Source: an aff. Roholtiella sp. LEGE 12411 (GTDB lineage: Bacteria; Cyanobacteriota; Cyanobacteriia; Cyanobacteriales; Nostocaceae). Taken from it: DNA of 33,828 nucleotides. The first letter of the stretch is position 1. Each line of letters begins with the position of its first letter. This document shows positions 16,315 through 24,738 of the stretch, in pieces. The DNA lies in NCBI RefSeq assembly GCF_015206995.1, contig NZ_JADEXR010000054.1, forward strand, positions 1 to 33,828, read 5' to 3'. The notes under the pieces were generated by a model. The model had not been told where the DNA came from and did not search any database. It saw nothing but the letters and a program-made list of their open reading frames with translations. A program made the translations under genes and the position numbers.

Positions 16315-16460
16315 TAGGACTAGCCCTTTCAAAAAGAGCAATAAAGATGCGTTGTTTCAGTGCTACCATCTCGAATCCTCCGCTCAGATTTTGGGCTTTT
16401 TAAAGGTTGAAATAACCAATCTTTGTTCCCAATTTCACCACCTTGAAAGGGCTAGTCCTA
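16315..16460. mobile_element. MITE-like element with 18-bp terminal inverted repeats
   Basis: The 146-bp segment is bounded by perfect 18-bp inverted repeats, TAGGACTAGCCCTTTCAA (16315-16332) and TTGAAAGGGCTAGTCCTA (16443-16460). TA lies at each outer end. There is no coding potential inside. Size, TIRs and TA ends suit a non-autonomous element moved by an IS630/Tc1-mariner type transposase; that link is inferred. It marks the left edge of the chemotaxis region. Confidence 0.75.
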
Positions 16461-16547
16461 GAGTATTATGCTGTTAGGTATTTTTTCAGCTTACCTGTAA
16501 ACAACACCAATTAGATAGCTAGGGAGCTGGCAGCTTGCAAAAGAGAC

Positions 16548-18197
16548 TTAACGGGAAAAGTCAGATCCCACAATAAAACGCACTACCGTGGGGTTGGAGA
16601 CTTGACGAGCGATCGCGGCGACTAAACTAGCTGGATCAGCAGGTTTAGGGATATGTTGTTGAAATCCAGCAGCAAAAACTTTTTGCTGAGTCGTTTCTGC
16701 GGCATAAGCGGTGAGAGCGATCGCAGGCAGGTGCTTAAATCGAGGCAGCGCTCTAACTTGTTGGATGAGTCCATAGCCATCCACATCAGGCATCCCTAAA
16801 TCACTCAGGAGCAGATCGGGCTGGATGTCTGTGAGTAAGGCGAGTGCGTCGATGGCGGAAGCGGCAAGCGTGACTTCTGCACCATAGCCTTGCAGCAAAA
16901 ACGTAAGCAATGTGCGGGTATCGGTATCATCATCGACGACTAACACATGAACGCCATCCAAAGTAAGGGTTTCAATATCCACCTTAGCAGCGGGCATGAA
17001 CACGGCTTCAGAACGGGATTCCTTAACAATGGGTAGCTTGAGCGTAAAGGTAGAGCCTTGGTTTTCGCCGAGACTAGTAGCGGTGATCGTGCCCCCGTGA
17101 AGTTCGACTAGGTTACGAGTAATTGCGAGTCCGAGTCCGAGTCCACCGATCGAGCGAGTGGTGGTGCTATCCGCTTGGCGGAAGGAGTCAAAGACATAGG
17201 GTAAAAAGTCAGCCGAGATGCCGCTGCCCGTATCGCTGACCCGCAGTTGTACCTCTCGGTCTGTGTCATCAAGATAGAGTTCGATACGTCCATTGGCGGG
17301 CGTAAATTTGACCGCATTCGACAGTAAATTCCAGACAACCTGCTGAAGGCGAGTCGGATCGCCTTTGACGGCAGAGATCGGTTCTTCGATATGCACTTGA
17401 ATGGTGAGGGATTTAGCTTCTGCGGCGAGATGAATGGTTTCTAAAGCGGCATGAACGATGAAGGACAGATTAATCGGCTGCCAATCCAGATGGAGTTTGC
17501 CTCGGAGAATACGAGAAACATCTAGCAAATCGTCGATCAGTTGGGCTTGCAGTTGGGCATTACGCTCGATCGTAGCAAGAGCATTATCCACAGTTGCCGG
17601 GTTGACTTTGCCGCTGCGTAAAAGCTTTGCCCAGCCCAAAATTGGATTGAGTGGGGTGCGAAGCTCATGAGAGACTACGGCGAGGAATTCATCTTTGATG
17701 CGGTTTGTCGCTTCGGCGTGTTCTTGGGCGAGGCGGCGTTGTTGAGATTCGGCGATCGCTTGGTCGCGCATCTGACGATAGCTTTGAGCTTGAACCGTCA
17801 GCTCGGTGACATCTTGAATTGAAAGCAGTGCGTAAAAGGCATCTCCTTGTAGCGCTGGAGTTGCGGTGATCGTCGTGTGTTGAATACGATTTCCGCCTTG
17901 TGGTAAGGGAGCCGGAACTAGATGCTTGTGAAACTGCGACGAGAAGACTGTGGGCGCTCCACCTTGAAAGAGTTGCTGAAATCGACGGACGTAATTTGGC
18001 TGATCGAAATGCGGAAAAAACTCAGCGATCGAGCGACCTAAGATGTCTTGTCTGGGGATTTTTGTCCATTCCTCCAGACATCCATTCCAAAATAGCACTG
18101 TGTAATCTGCGCGCAGTACACAGTTTCCTAGCGGAATCTGATCAAGCAGTGCAAATTGAGTTTGAGCGTCCTGTAGCTCGTCTATAGAAGAAGTCAT
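16548..18197 (-). CDS. Soluble hybrid histidine kinase (PAS-HisKA-HATPase-REC)
   Basis: A 549-residue kinase with no membrane segment. A PAS-like sensor (about 12-135, FALLDQIPLGNCVLRADYTV) precedes the HisKA domain with H177 in FLAVVSHELRTPLNP. The ATPase domain has the N-box WNLLSNAVKF (289-298), DTGSG (322-326) and GGLGLGLA (351-358). A C-terminal receiver (about 415-535) has VDDD at 421-424, the acceptor D466 in LLSDLGMPDVDG and the conserved lysine in HIPKPAD. The start ATG overlaps the cheC stop by four bases (ATGA), and cheC lies 12 bases after cheY, so the three form one operon. The kinase may feed the CheY-like regulator or act as a separate input to the chemotaxis cluster; the signal is unknown. 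Confidence 0.93.
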   Translation of the reverse strand: MTSSIDELQDAQTQFALLDQIPLGNCVLRADYTVLFWNGCLEEWTKIPRQDILGRSIAEFFPHFDQPNYVRRFQQLFQGGAPTVFSSQFHKHLVPAPLPQGGNRIQHTTITATPALQGDAFYALLSIQDVTELTVQAQSYRQMRDQAIAESQQRRLAQEHAEATNRIKDEFLAVVSHELRTPLNPILGWAKLLRSGKVNPATVDNALATIERNAQLQAQLIDDLLDVSRILRGKLHLDWQPINLSFIVHAALETIHLAAEAKSLTIQVHIEEPISAVKGDPTRLQQVVWNLLSNAVKFTPANGRIELYLDDTDREVQLRVSDTGSGISADFLPYVFDSFRQADSTTTRSIGGLGLGLAITRNLVELHGGTITATSLGENQGSTFTLKLPIVKESRSEAVFMPAAKVDIETLTLDGVHVLVVDDDTDTRTLLTFLLQGYGAEVTLAASAIDALALLTDIQPDLLLSDLGMPDVDGYGLIQQVRALPRFKHLPAIALTAYAAETTQQKVFAAGFQQHIPKPADPASLVAAIARQVSNPTVVRFIVGSDFSR

Positions 18198-18811
18198 AAG
18201 GGCATCCCCAGTTCTTGATCGATCGCTTTAATCAGCGCATCAAAGGAACTCACCTCAAAGATTAATATAATGTCGCCGATGATCTCAAGTTCCTCGATCT
18301 CAAATCGAGTCTGAGCCAGTATAAAAATCGTTTGATTCAGACCGTTTCGGCTAGATAAAAAAAGATTTTGGATGGTGTCTTCTAAGTAGATGGGGATCGC
18401 ATAATTTAAGTGTTGACCGAGCAAATTGCTGATCGATCCCATCACACCGTTGATCACGATATTACCCACCTCGCTGAGCGTGCCGATCTTGACGCTATCA
18501 AGATCGGGAGAATCAGGAGATTCACCCGTTAAGACACAGATTAAGGTCGCCGCGCTTTCGGTCGGAAATAAGAGTTCGGCAGTGCCGCTAAACTGCCCCG
18601 AAAACCCTAGTCGAACCGTGGAGAAACTGCCCCCGTTAAAGCGTTTCTCTAGCTTCTGCTGCAACTGAGCGGTGTCAAACACTTCAATCACTGGAATTTT
18701 TAACGAAATACGGGACTCTAACATATCGTTGAGAATGCTAGCCGCGCGTCCCACTCCAATGTTGATGAATTCTTGAAAAGCGTCTAGTTGGTTCGCAGAA
18801 AGTGATTTCAT
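18194..18811 (-). CDS. cheC: CheC-type CheY-P phosphatase
   Basis: A 205-residue CheC-family protein, which removes phosphate from CheY-P in chemotaxis systems outside the enterobacteria. Both phosphatase signature helices are present with the key Glu-x-x-Asn pairs: E14/N17 in FQEFINIGVGRAASIL and E114/N117 in SEVGNIVINGVMGSI, so both active sites look functional. No cheD gene, the usual regulator of CheC, is visible in the window. It sits between cheY (12 bases upstream) and the hybrid kinase (4-base overlap), so it probably acts on the neighbouring regulator and possibly on the kinase's receiver domain. Confidence 0.92.
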   Translation of the reverse strand: MKSLSANQLDAFQEFINIGVGRAASILNDMLESRISLKIPVIEVFDTAQLQQKLEKRFNGGSFSTVRLGFSGQFSGTAELLFPTESAATLICVLTGESPDSPDLDSVKIGTLSEVGNIVINGVMGSISNLLGQHLNYAIPIYLEDTIQNLFLSSRNGLNQTIFILAQTRFEIEELEIIGDIILIFEVSSFDALIKAIDQELGMPL

Positions 18812-18823
18812 TGACGGAATTTC

Positions 18824-19180
18824 CTACGCAAAAATTTGCCGCACAGCTTGGCGAACCTCATCCTCTTTTGCAGGCTTATTGATAAACCCGACCGCACCAA
18901 GTTCCATTCCTTGCTGACGAGATGAGTCTTGTATATCTGCTGAAATAATAATAGCGGGAACCTTTAAGTTCTCCTGCTTTAGCAACTTTAATAGCTCAAA
19001 CCCATTGATATCAGGCATCAGCAAATCAGTAAGGACACAATTTGGTTGGTGACTTTTGATCATCTCTAACCCTTCCTGTCCGTTTACGGCTTCTAAGATC
19101 TCGTACCCGTCAATCTGCAAATACTTCCGCAGCATTCTGCGGCTAAAAGCAGCATCATCAATGATTAAAATTGTAGCCAT
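18824..19180 (-). CDS. CheY-like single-domain response regulator
   Basis: A 118-residue receiver domain with no output domain. The acid pocket D8/D9 (LIIDDAAFSRR), phosphoacceptor D52 (VLTDLLMPDINGFE), S80 at the switch threonine position and K102 (FINKPAKEDEV) are all present. It heads the minus-strand operon cheY-cheC-hybrid kinase and is divergent from the cheA operon. It is the natural target of CheA and of the CheC phosphatase, in the role of CheY. In a cyanobacterium lacking flagella the output would be type IV pilus motility or another process; this is inferred. Confidence 0.93.
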   Translation of the reverse strand: MATILIIDDAAFSRRMLRKYLQIDGYEILEAVNGQEGLEMIKSHQPNCVLTDLLMPDINGFELLKLLKQENLKVPAIIISADIQDSSRQQGMELGAVGFINKPAKEDEVRQAVRQIFA

Positions 19181-19506
19181 TTTTTTTACAAATAAAGGCA
19201 GTTATACTGAGGACAGAGGGCAGCTTTGCTGGAAGTATGAATAAAAACTTTAGTTGTGGGTCTAATGCCCACTAGTATAAAAAAAATTGGTGTCGAGATG
19301 CGTAGCACTAGACACAAGACGTCCTTACTTGCATCCCATGTTTTTAGACGTGGTTTCCCTCCTGCCTCCTGAATTAAAAGTTTAAACTAGTTCTCGGTGC
19401 GAAACCTAAAATTATAATAAATATACTCACTAGGTCTAGGTGTTGACCCAACCTCGTTCAAAAAGAGTTTCGCACCGCCAACTAAACTAAATCTTTAGAA
19501 TGTTTG
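19181..19506. other. Intergenic region upstream of cheY with short inverted repeat
   Basis: These 326 bases hold no gene. Seen are a small hairpin GTGGG-N7-CCCAC (19256-19272) and an 11-bp inverted repeat CGGTGCGAAAC / GTTTCGCACCG (19395-19405 and 19467-19477) that frames 83 bases and may be the ends of a tiny mobile repeat. The cheY promoter must lie here but no convincing -35/-10 pair is claimed. Confidence 0.5.
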
Positions 19507-19812
19507 TTAAGTGCGATCGCTGGTTTCTTCGGCGCGATTAAACAAAGATTCAAAGCCCAGAGGGTCGAAACTGACTCTCTGAATCCAGTACAAAACCGTC
19601 GTGTGATGAACTTGAGTCGCCCGCTCGATCGCTTTCACTCCCATTCCACTAAAGTACAGATCAAGGCAACGTTGCTTCATCTCATCCGAGTAGCGCAATT
19701 GTCGGTATGTTTGAAGGAATTGTCGCCCACACTGCTTGCAGCGGTAAGACTGCACGCCTCTGCGATAGCCGTTTTTGCAAGTTTGGGTAAAGTTACAACT
19801 CGGACATTGCAT
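19507..19812 (-). mobile_element. IS1-family InsA-like transposase fragment
   Basis: A 101-codon frame from the ATG at 19810-19812 (MQCPSCNFTQTCKNGYRRG) carries an InsA-type zinc ribbon (CPSC...CKQC) and a helix-turn-helix (YSDEMKQRCLDLYFSGMG then VKAIERATQVHHTTVLYWIQ). In IS1-like elements of cyanobacteria this is followed by a DDE catalytic part. Here, after WIQRVS, the similarity ends and a stop comes soon after. No DDE region is recognisable in 19181-19506. It is therefore an IS remnant, or a lone InsA-like DNA-binding protein, sitting between the divergent cheY and cheA operons, where it may have displaced part of the original shared promoter region. Confidence 0.75.
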
Positions 19813-19945
19813 ATACAAGCCTTAGCATGACGATCATTACTTTTCAGCAATATCAACCCTGTAACCTCTATCTTAAGATAGATTCTTGGCAACCTAGTAG
19901 CTCCGTAGGATTAGAGATTGAAGCTGTAGTGTAGTTGGGCGAGGT

Positions 19946-22054
19946 ATGTCGATCGCAGTCGATGACGAAGATATCCAGGCGTTTTTAGTGGAGAGTTACG
20001 ACAACCTTGATCAGATCGAGCAAGATATTTTAGCTCTAGAAGACCCATCTGCTGACCGAGATGCTCTAACTCGGTTATACCGATCGCTTCATACTATCAA
20101 AGGAAATTGCGGCTTTCTGCCGTTTCCAAAACTGGAAGCGATCGCTCATGCAGGCGAGAGCTTACTCGGTCAGTTGCGCGATCAATCAGTGGGAATCACG
20201 CCACAGATCACCTCTATTTTGCTCCAGACAGCCGATGGGTTACGCCAAATGCTTCGCGCAATTGAAGCGACGGGAAGCGAAACGGAGATTGATTATTCTA
20301 CACTAATCAAAACGCTAGAAGCCGTTCAAAGCGGTTCGCCCCCTCAGAACTTGGACTCATGGGTGCAGTCTTCAAAGCTCACTGCTTCTGAAGACACTGA
20401 GGTGGCTACGTCCACGATTCGAGTCAATGTGGGGTTGCTCGATCAAGTGATGACCCTGGTAGAAGAATTGGTGCTGGTTCGCAATGAAGTGGTAAGTTTT
20501 TCAGACGGTCTAAATAATTCTTCGTTTACCGGAGTTTGTCAGCGATTGAATCTGATCACCAGCGATCTGCAAGAAGGAATTATGAGAACCCGAATGCAGC
20601 CGATGAATACTATTTTTCAGAAGTTTCCGCGCGTGGTTAGAGACTTAGCGATCGCCCATCACAAACAAGTGCAAATTCACATTGAAGGAGCAGAAACAGA
20701 GCTAGATCGCCGTCTGATTGAACACATTAAAGATCCCCTGACTCATTTAATTCGCAATTGTGTGGATCATGGTATCGAGCTGCCGGAGGTGCGAGTCGCT
20801 CAAGGTAAGCTTCCTCAAGGGCAGTTGAGCATTCGAGCGTTTCATGAACAGGGCAAAGTCAACCTTGAAATCAGGGATGACGGTAAGGGAATTGCTCCCG
20901 ATCGGTTAAAGCAGCGATCGCAGCAGTTAGGGATATTAACGTCTACTCAAGCCGACGCACTCAGCGATCAAGAAGCCTTTGATCTGATGTTTTTGCCTGG
21001 ATTTTCGACCGCAGAACACGTGACGAATCTATCGGGTCGCGGTGTAGGAATGGATGTAGTGCGCTCAAACCTAGAGCGAGTCAACGGTACGATCGAGGTT
21101 CGCAGTCAGATCAATATTGGCACTACATTTCGGATTAAAATCCCGTTAACGTTGGCGATTGTCTCGGCGCTTCTGATTTCAAGCGGTAATGAACGATTCG
21201 CGATCGCGCAAACCAATATTCAAGAGTTAGTTCGTTTAGAAGGGCAGCAGATTGCTCAAATCGAAACCCTGTATGACATTCCCGTTTATCGACTCAGAGA
21301 GACGCTGTTGCCGTTAGTTTATCTCAACTCAGTCTTACAGTTAACCGATAAAGTGACCGATTCTGAAATTGTTTACTTGGTGGTGATCCAAGCAGATGAC
21401 TATCAGTTTGGGGTCGTGGTCGATGCGATCGACGATGTGCAAGAGATTGTGGTAAAACCCCTCGGAAAACAGCTCAAAGAGTTGGCGATTTATGCCGGGG
21501 CAACTATTTTAGGAGACGGACAAATCGCCTTGATTTTAGACGCAGTGGGACTAGCAAAGCAGTCTAACGTGATGGCTCAATTTCAAAAGCGACTGTCCGC
21601 GATCGCGCCTACGATCGCCGAAGAGGCTCTCGACCAGCAGTTGATTTTGCTGATTGAAGGACCGCAGCGATCGCGGATGGGCATTCCCATGTTGGCAGCC
21701 ATCCGATTAGAAACATTTCCATCCTCCGCGATCGAGCGAGTTGGCAATCAAGATTTGGTTAGATACCGCGATCGGATTTTGCCCCTAATTGATTTACATC
21801 AAATCTTTGGCAACAGCGTGCCTGAGCGAGACGAACTTTCTGTGGTGGTGGTCGCGCTGAGTGCGATCTCTAGCGTTGGAATTATTGTCGATCGGATTCT
21901 AGACATTGTGGAGGATTCTTTAAGCTTTAAAGGAGCCGCAACTCGCCCTGGAATCCGCTTTTGCACAAACATTCAAGACCAGGTGACAGAGATGTTAGAT
22001 ATTGATGCGATCGTTGAAATCGTCAACCCACATCTTTTGCGGCAGGTCGGGTAA
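19946..22054 (+). CDS. cheA: Chemotaxis histidine kinase CheA
   Basis: A 702-residue CheA. The Hpt (P1) domain spans about 5-110, with phospho-histidine H49 in RSLHTIKGNCGF. A short linker follows instead of a CheY-binding P2 domain. The dimerisation helices (about 157-215, VNVGLLDQVMTLVEELVLVR) lead to the ATPase domain with the N-box HLIRNCVDHG (268-277), RDDGKGI (311-317) and GRGVGMD (365-371). A CheW-like P5 domain (about 403-540) is followed by a second CheW-like half (about 545-700), which makes it longer than E. coli CheA. It would phosphorylate CheY and CheB and form the receptor array with CheW and the receptor encoded next. The start ATG follows GGGCGAGGT. First gene of cheA-cheW-mcp-cheB-cheR. 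Confidence 0.96.
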   Translation: MSIAVDDEDIQAFLVESYDNLDQIEQDILALEDPSADRDALTRLYRSLHTIKGNCGFLPFPKLEAIAHAGESLLGQLRDQSVGITPQITSILLQTADGLRQMLRAIEATGSETEIDYSTLIKTLEAVQSGSPPQNLDSWVQSSKLTASEDTEVATSTIRVNVGLLDQVMTLVEELVLVRNEVVSFSDGLNNSSFTGVCQRLNLITSDLQEGIMRTRMQPMNTIFQKFPRVVRDLAIAHHKQVQIHIEGAETELDRRLIEHIKDPLTHLIRNCVDHGIELPEVRVAQGKLPQGQLSIRAFHEQGKVNLEIRDDGKGIAPDRLKQRSQQLGILTSTQADALSDQEAFDLMFLPGFSTAEHVTNLSGRGVGMDVVRSNLERVNGTIEVRSQINIGTTFRIKIPLTLAIVSALLISSGNERFAIAQTNIQELVRLEGQQIAQIETLYDIPVYRLRETLLPLVYLNSVLQLTDKVTDSEIVYLVVIQADDYQFGVVVDAIDDVQEIVVKPLGKQLKELAIYAGATILGDGQIALILDAVGLAKQSNVMAQFQKRLSAIAPTIAEEALDQQLILLIEGPQRSRMGIPMLAAIRLETFPSSAIERVGNQDLVRYRDRILPLIDLHQIFGNSVPERDELSVVVVALSAISSVGIIVDRILDIVEDSLSFKGAATRPGIRFCTNIQDQVTEMLDIDAIVEIVNPHLLRQVG

Positions 22055-22059
22055 CTCGC

Positions 22060-22503
22060 ATGGCACAGCAATTTTGTACGTTTTATCTCAACAGCATTCA
22101 TTTTGGGATTCCGATCGAGCAGGTGCAAGAAATCATCCGGCATCAGATTCCGGTTCGCGTTCCGCTTGCGGAGTCAGATGTGTGCGGCTTGATTAATCTG
22201 CGGGGTCAAATCATCACGGTGGTCAACCTCAAGCGTCGGCTCGATATGCCCACCGCAACCACCGAGCAACCTTTAGATGCGGCTCAATACAATGTTGTTA
22301 TTTGTGCCAATGAAGATGTCGTCAGCTTAGAAATTGATCAACTAGACGACATCTTAGACCTGAGTGAGGAGGACTTTGAGCCGCCTCCTGCGACGCTTCA
22401 AGGCACACTCCGACCCTTATTGCAGGGGGCTTACAAGCTTGCAAATGGGTTCTTACTCGTTCTCGATCCAGCAAAAGTGTTGGAAATCAAACCCCAGTCG
22501 TAA
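22060..22503 (+). CDS. cheW: Chemotaxis coupling protein CheW
   Basis: A 147-residue single CheW domain that couples receptor to CheA. Typical blocks are [20 protein letters not shown] (6-25), the [18 protein letters not shown] strand pair (44-61) with the conserved arginine, and the end [13 protein letters not shown]. The gene starts five bases after the cheA stop, which implies co-expression, and ends 23 bases before the receptor gene. No extra domain is present. Confidence 0.95.
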   Translation: MAQQFCTFYLNSIHFGIPIEQVQEIIRHQIPVRVPLAESDVCGLINLRGQIITVVNLKRRLDMPTATTEQPLDAAQYNVVICANEDVVSLEIDQLDDILDLSEEDFEPPPATLQGTLRPLLQGAYKLANGFLLVLDPAKVLEIKPQS

Positions 22504-22526
22504 ATTTAAACCAAGAATTTTCACTC

Positions 22527-23543
22527 ATGACCTCAAATCAAGACCCCGCAATGGATGGAACAATCACAGCATCGCGCAAAACCACAGCAAAATCAACCAA
22601 TGGATTCAAAGCTCAATTGCAACCCTTTGTAGATGCTTTGAATGGAGCAAAAGCGGGGGATTTTTCAGTGCGGCTTGCTGAGGACAATGACCTGGGCGAA
22701 GTCGCGATCGCGTTCAATGAAATGATCGCCTCGGTGCGAGACTCGATTCGACAAATGGCAGAAGTCGCCGCAACGGTGGCATCCTCGGCTGAAGAGTTAA
22801 CTGCCGTTAGTAGCGAAATGAGCGGCAACGCCTCTCAAACCGCGGAGCAAGCAACCTCAGCCTCAGCCTCAGCCGAGCAAGTGAGTCAAAATGCCATCAC
22901 GGTCGCCACCGCCGTTGAAGAAATGACCGCGAGCATTCGAGAAATCGCTAGAAATTCAGCACAAGGGGCAAAGATTGCAACCGATGCTGTCGGGACAGCC
23001 GTGAAAACCAATGCCACGATCAACAAGCTGGGGCAAAGCAGCATTGACATTGGCAAAGTCGTTAAAGTGATCACCTCGATCGCGCAGCAAACAAATCTGC
23101 TGGCTCTAAATGCGACAATCGAGGCGGCTCGTGCGGGAGACGCTGGCAAAGGATTTGCGGTGGTTGCAAGTGAAGTCAAAGAACTCGCCAAACAGACTGC
23201 CAACGCAACTGAAGATATCAGTCAACGCATTGAGGCGATTCAGACTGACACTAACGGAGCAGTAGAAGCCATCACTGAGATCACGGGGGTGGTCAACCAG
23301 ATTAGTGATATTCAAACCACCATCGCCAGCGCTGTCGAAGAACAAACGGCAACGACCAGCGAAATCTCTCGCAACGTGGCAGAATCGGCTAAGGGTGCAA
23401 CCAATATTGCTAAAAACATTGGCATTGTCGCGCAGAATGCTCTAAGCACGACTTCTGGAGCAAACAATACGTCTCAAGCGGCTGAAGAACTAGCGCGAAT
23501 TGCAGCGGAGTTACAAAAGATTGTCGGCAAGTTCAAGTTCTAA
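22527..23543 (+). CDS. Soluble methyl-accepting chemotaxis protein
   Basis: A 338-residue receptor with no membrane segment and no recognisable ligand-binding domain. After a polar N-terminus, residues about 30-75 resemble a lone HAMP ([17 protein letters not shown]...[11 protein letters not shown]). The rest is the methyl-accepting signalling coiled coil, with the hairpin tip [18 protein letters not shown] (187-204) that binds CheA and CheW, and flanking Glu/Gln-rich methylation helices ([17 protein letters not shown]). There is no C-terminal pentapeptide tether for CheR. It would be cytoplasmic and either sense through the HAMP/coiled coil or take its signal from a partner protein. The gene lies between cheW and cheB. 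Confidence 0.93.
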   Translation: MTSNQDPAMDGTITASRKTTAKSTNGFKAQLQPFVDALNGAKAGDFSVRLAEDNDLGEVAIAFNEMIASVRDSIRQMAEVAATVASSAEELTAVSSEMSGNASQTAEQATSASASAEQVSQNAITVATAVEEMTASIREIARNSAQGAKIATDAVGTAVKTNATINKLGQSSIDIGKVVKVITSIAQQTNLLALNATIEAARAGDAGKGFAVVASEVKELAKQTANATEDISQRIEAIQTDTNGAVEAITEITGVVNQISDIQTTIASAVEEQTATTSEISRNVAESAKGATNIAKNIGIVAQNALSTTSGANNTSQAAEELARIAAELQKIVGKFKF

Positions 23544-23593
23544 GGAGAGGCAAGTTGCAATGAGCCATAGACTTTAAGCTCAGTCCTTTAACC

Positions 23594-23649
23594 ATTAGGA
23601 GAAAGGTTTTGATCTACCTGATTTAATTTTCCATTCTCCTATTTTAACC
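23594..23649 (+). promoter_or_regulatory. cheB leader with SD-like / anti-SD-like inverted repeat
   Basis: In the 106-base gap before cheB, TAGGAGAA (23596-23603) is complementary to TTCTCCTA (23634-23641), nine bases before the ATG. The strong Shine-Dalgarno sequence is thus about 45 bases from the start and could pair with sequence next to it. No other ribosome binding site is seen. Regulation by this fold is only a possibility. Confidence 0.35.
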
Positions 23650-24738
23650 ATGTCTAAAATCCATATCCTGATTGTTGATGATGCTGTTATCGTTCGCAGT
23701 CGTCTAAGCAAACTTTTTGCACTGGACTCCGAGTTTGAAGTAGTAGGCGTGGCTGCAACCGGACGAATTGCGATCGCTAAAATTCCACAAGTCAACCCAG
23801 ATGTTGTGATTTTAGATGTCGAGATGCCCGATATGAACGGGTTAGAAACCTTAGCGGAGATTCGCCGATCCTATCCCAACCTTCCGGTGATTATGTTTAG
23901 TACCCAGACGCACACCGGAGCGGCTGCAACGCTGGACGCTCTGGCTTTGGGAGCCTCAGACTATGCGACTAAACCCAGTCAACTCGGCAGTGTTGAAGCG
24001 GCAAACCAACACATCCAGGAAACTTTATTCCCCAAGATCAAGTTTTTTGGAGCAAAGACAGCCCGACCGTCTGCGAGTGTTCCAGTTGCCGCTCCTGCAA
24101 TTCACTCCTCTCAACGGATACGCTCTAGCCTTGCCTTGATCGACATTCTCGCGATCGGGGCTTCCACAGGTGGACCAAATGCTTTGAGTCTGGTGCTGCC
24201 TCAACTCCCCAAGACTTTTCCGATTCCCATCGTGATTGTGCAACATATGCCAGCGATGTTTACCAGGCTGATGGCAGAGCGATTGGCGACTAAATGCCAA
24301 TTGGCTGTCGCAGAAGCTTATGCAGGTGCGCCGCTCACTCCCGGAACTATCTGGATTGCTCCCGGTGACTATCATGTAGAAGTGACGCGATCAAGAACGC
24401 AAATGCAATTAATCACGCATCAAGCGACTCCAGAAAATTTTTGCCGCCCTTCGGTAGACGTGTTGTTTCGTTCCATTGCTCAACACTACAAAGCCCGATC
24501 GCTGGGTGTAATTCTCACAGGAATGGGACAAGACGGGCTACGCGGTTGCGAATCGATGCGTGGCGCGGGAGGGCGGATCTTAGTACAAGATGAAGCTAGT
24601 AGCGTTGTGTGGGGAATGCCAGGATTTGTGGCAAACGCTGGGCTTGCAGATGCCGTTTTGCCTTTAGATGTAATGGCGATCGAGATTTTACACCAGGTCG
24701 CTCAGGCTTCTTCTGGAATGGATCAGGAGCGCCAATGA
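23650..24738 (+). CDS. cheB: Chemotaxis protein-glutamate methylesterase CheB
   Basis: A 362-residue CheB that demethylates and deamidates receptor glutamates. The N-terminal receiver has acceptor D56 (VVILDVEMPDMNGLETL) and K108. A linker of about 40 residues rich in Ala, Ser and Pro leads to the methylesterase domain with the catalytic triad S172 (IGASTGGPNAL), H199 (VQHMPAMFT) and D295 (TGMGQDGLRG), spaced as in the Salmonella enzyme. The stop overlaps the cheR start (ATGA). CheB activity would be raised by CheA phosphorylation and oppose CheR, so the island encodes a full adaptation loop. Confidence 0.96.
   Translation: MSKIHILIVDDAVIVRSRLSKLFALDSEFEVVGVAATGRIAIAKIPQVNPDVVILDVEMPDMNGLETLAEIRRSYPNLPVIMFSTQTHTGAAATLDALALGASDYATKPSQLGSVEAANQHIQETLFPKIKFFGAKTARPSASVPVAAPAIHSSQRIRSSLALIDILAIGASTGGPNALSLVLPQLPKTFPIPIVIVQHMPAMFTRLMAERLATKCQLAVAEAYAGAPLTPGTIWIAPGDYHVEVTRSRTQMQLITHQATPENFCRPSVDVLFRSIAQHYKARSLGVILTGMGQDGLRGCESMRGAGGRILVQDEASSVVWGMPGFVANAGLADAVLPLDVMAIEILHQVAQASSGMDQERQ

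Noticed and set aside
24025-24375. 116-codon frame opposite cheB
   Set aside because: It is antisense to the CheB methylesterase domain and shows no protein-like motif.
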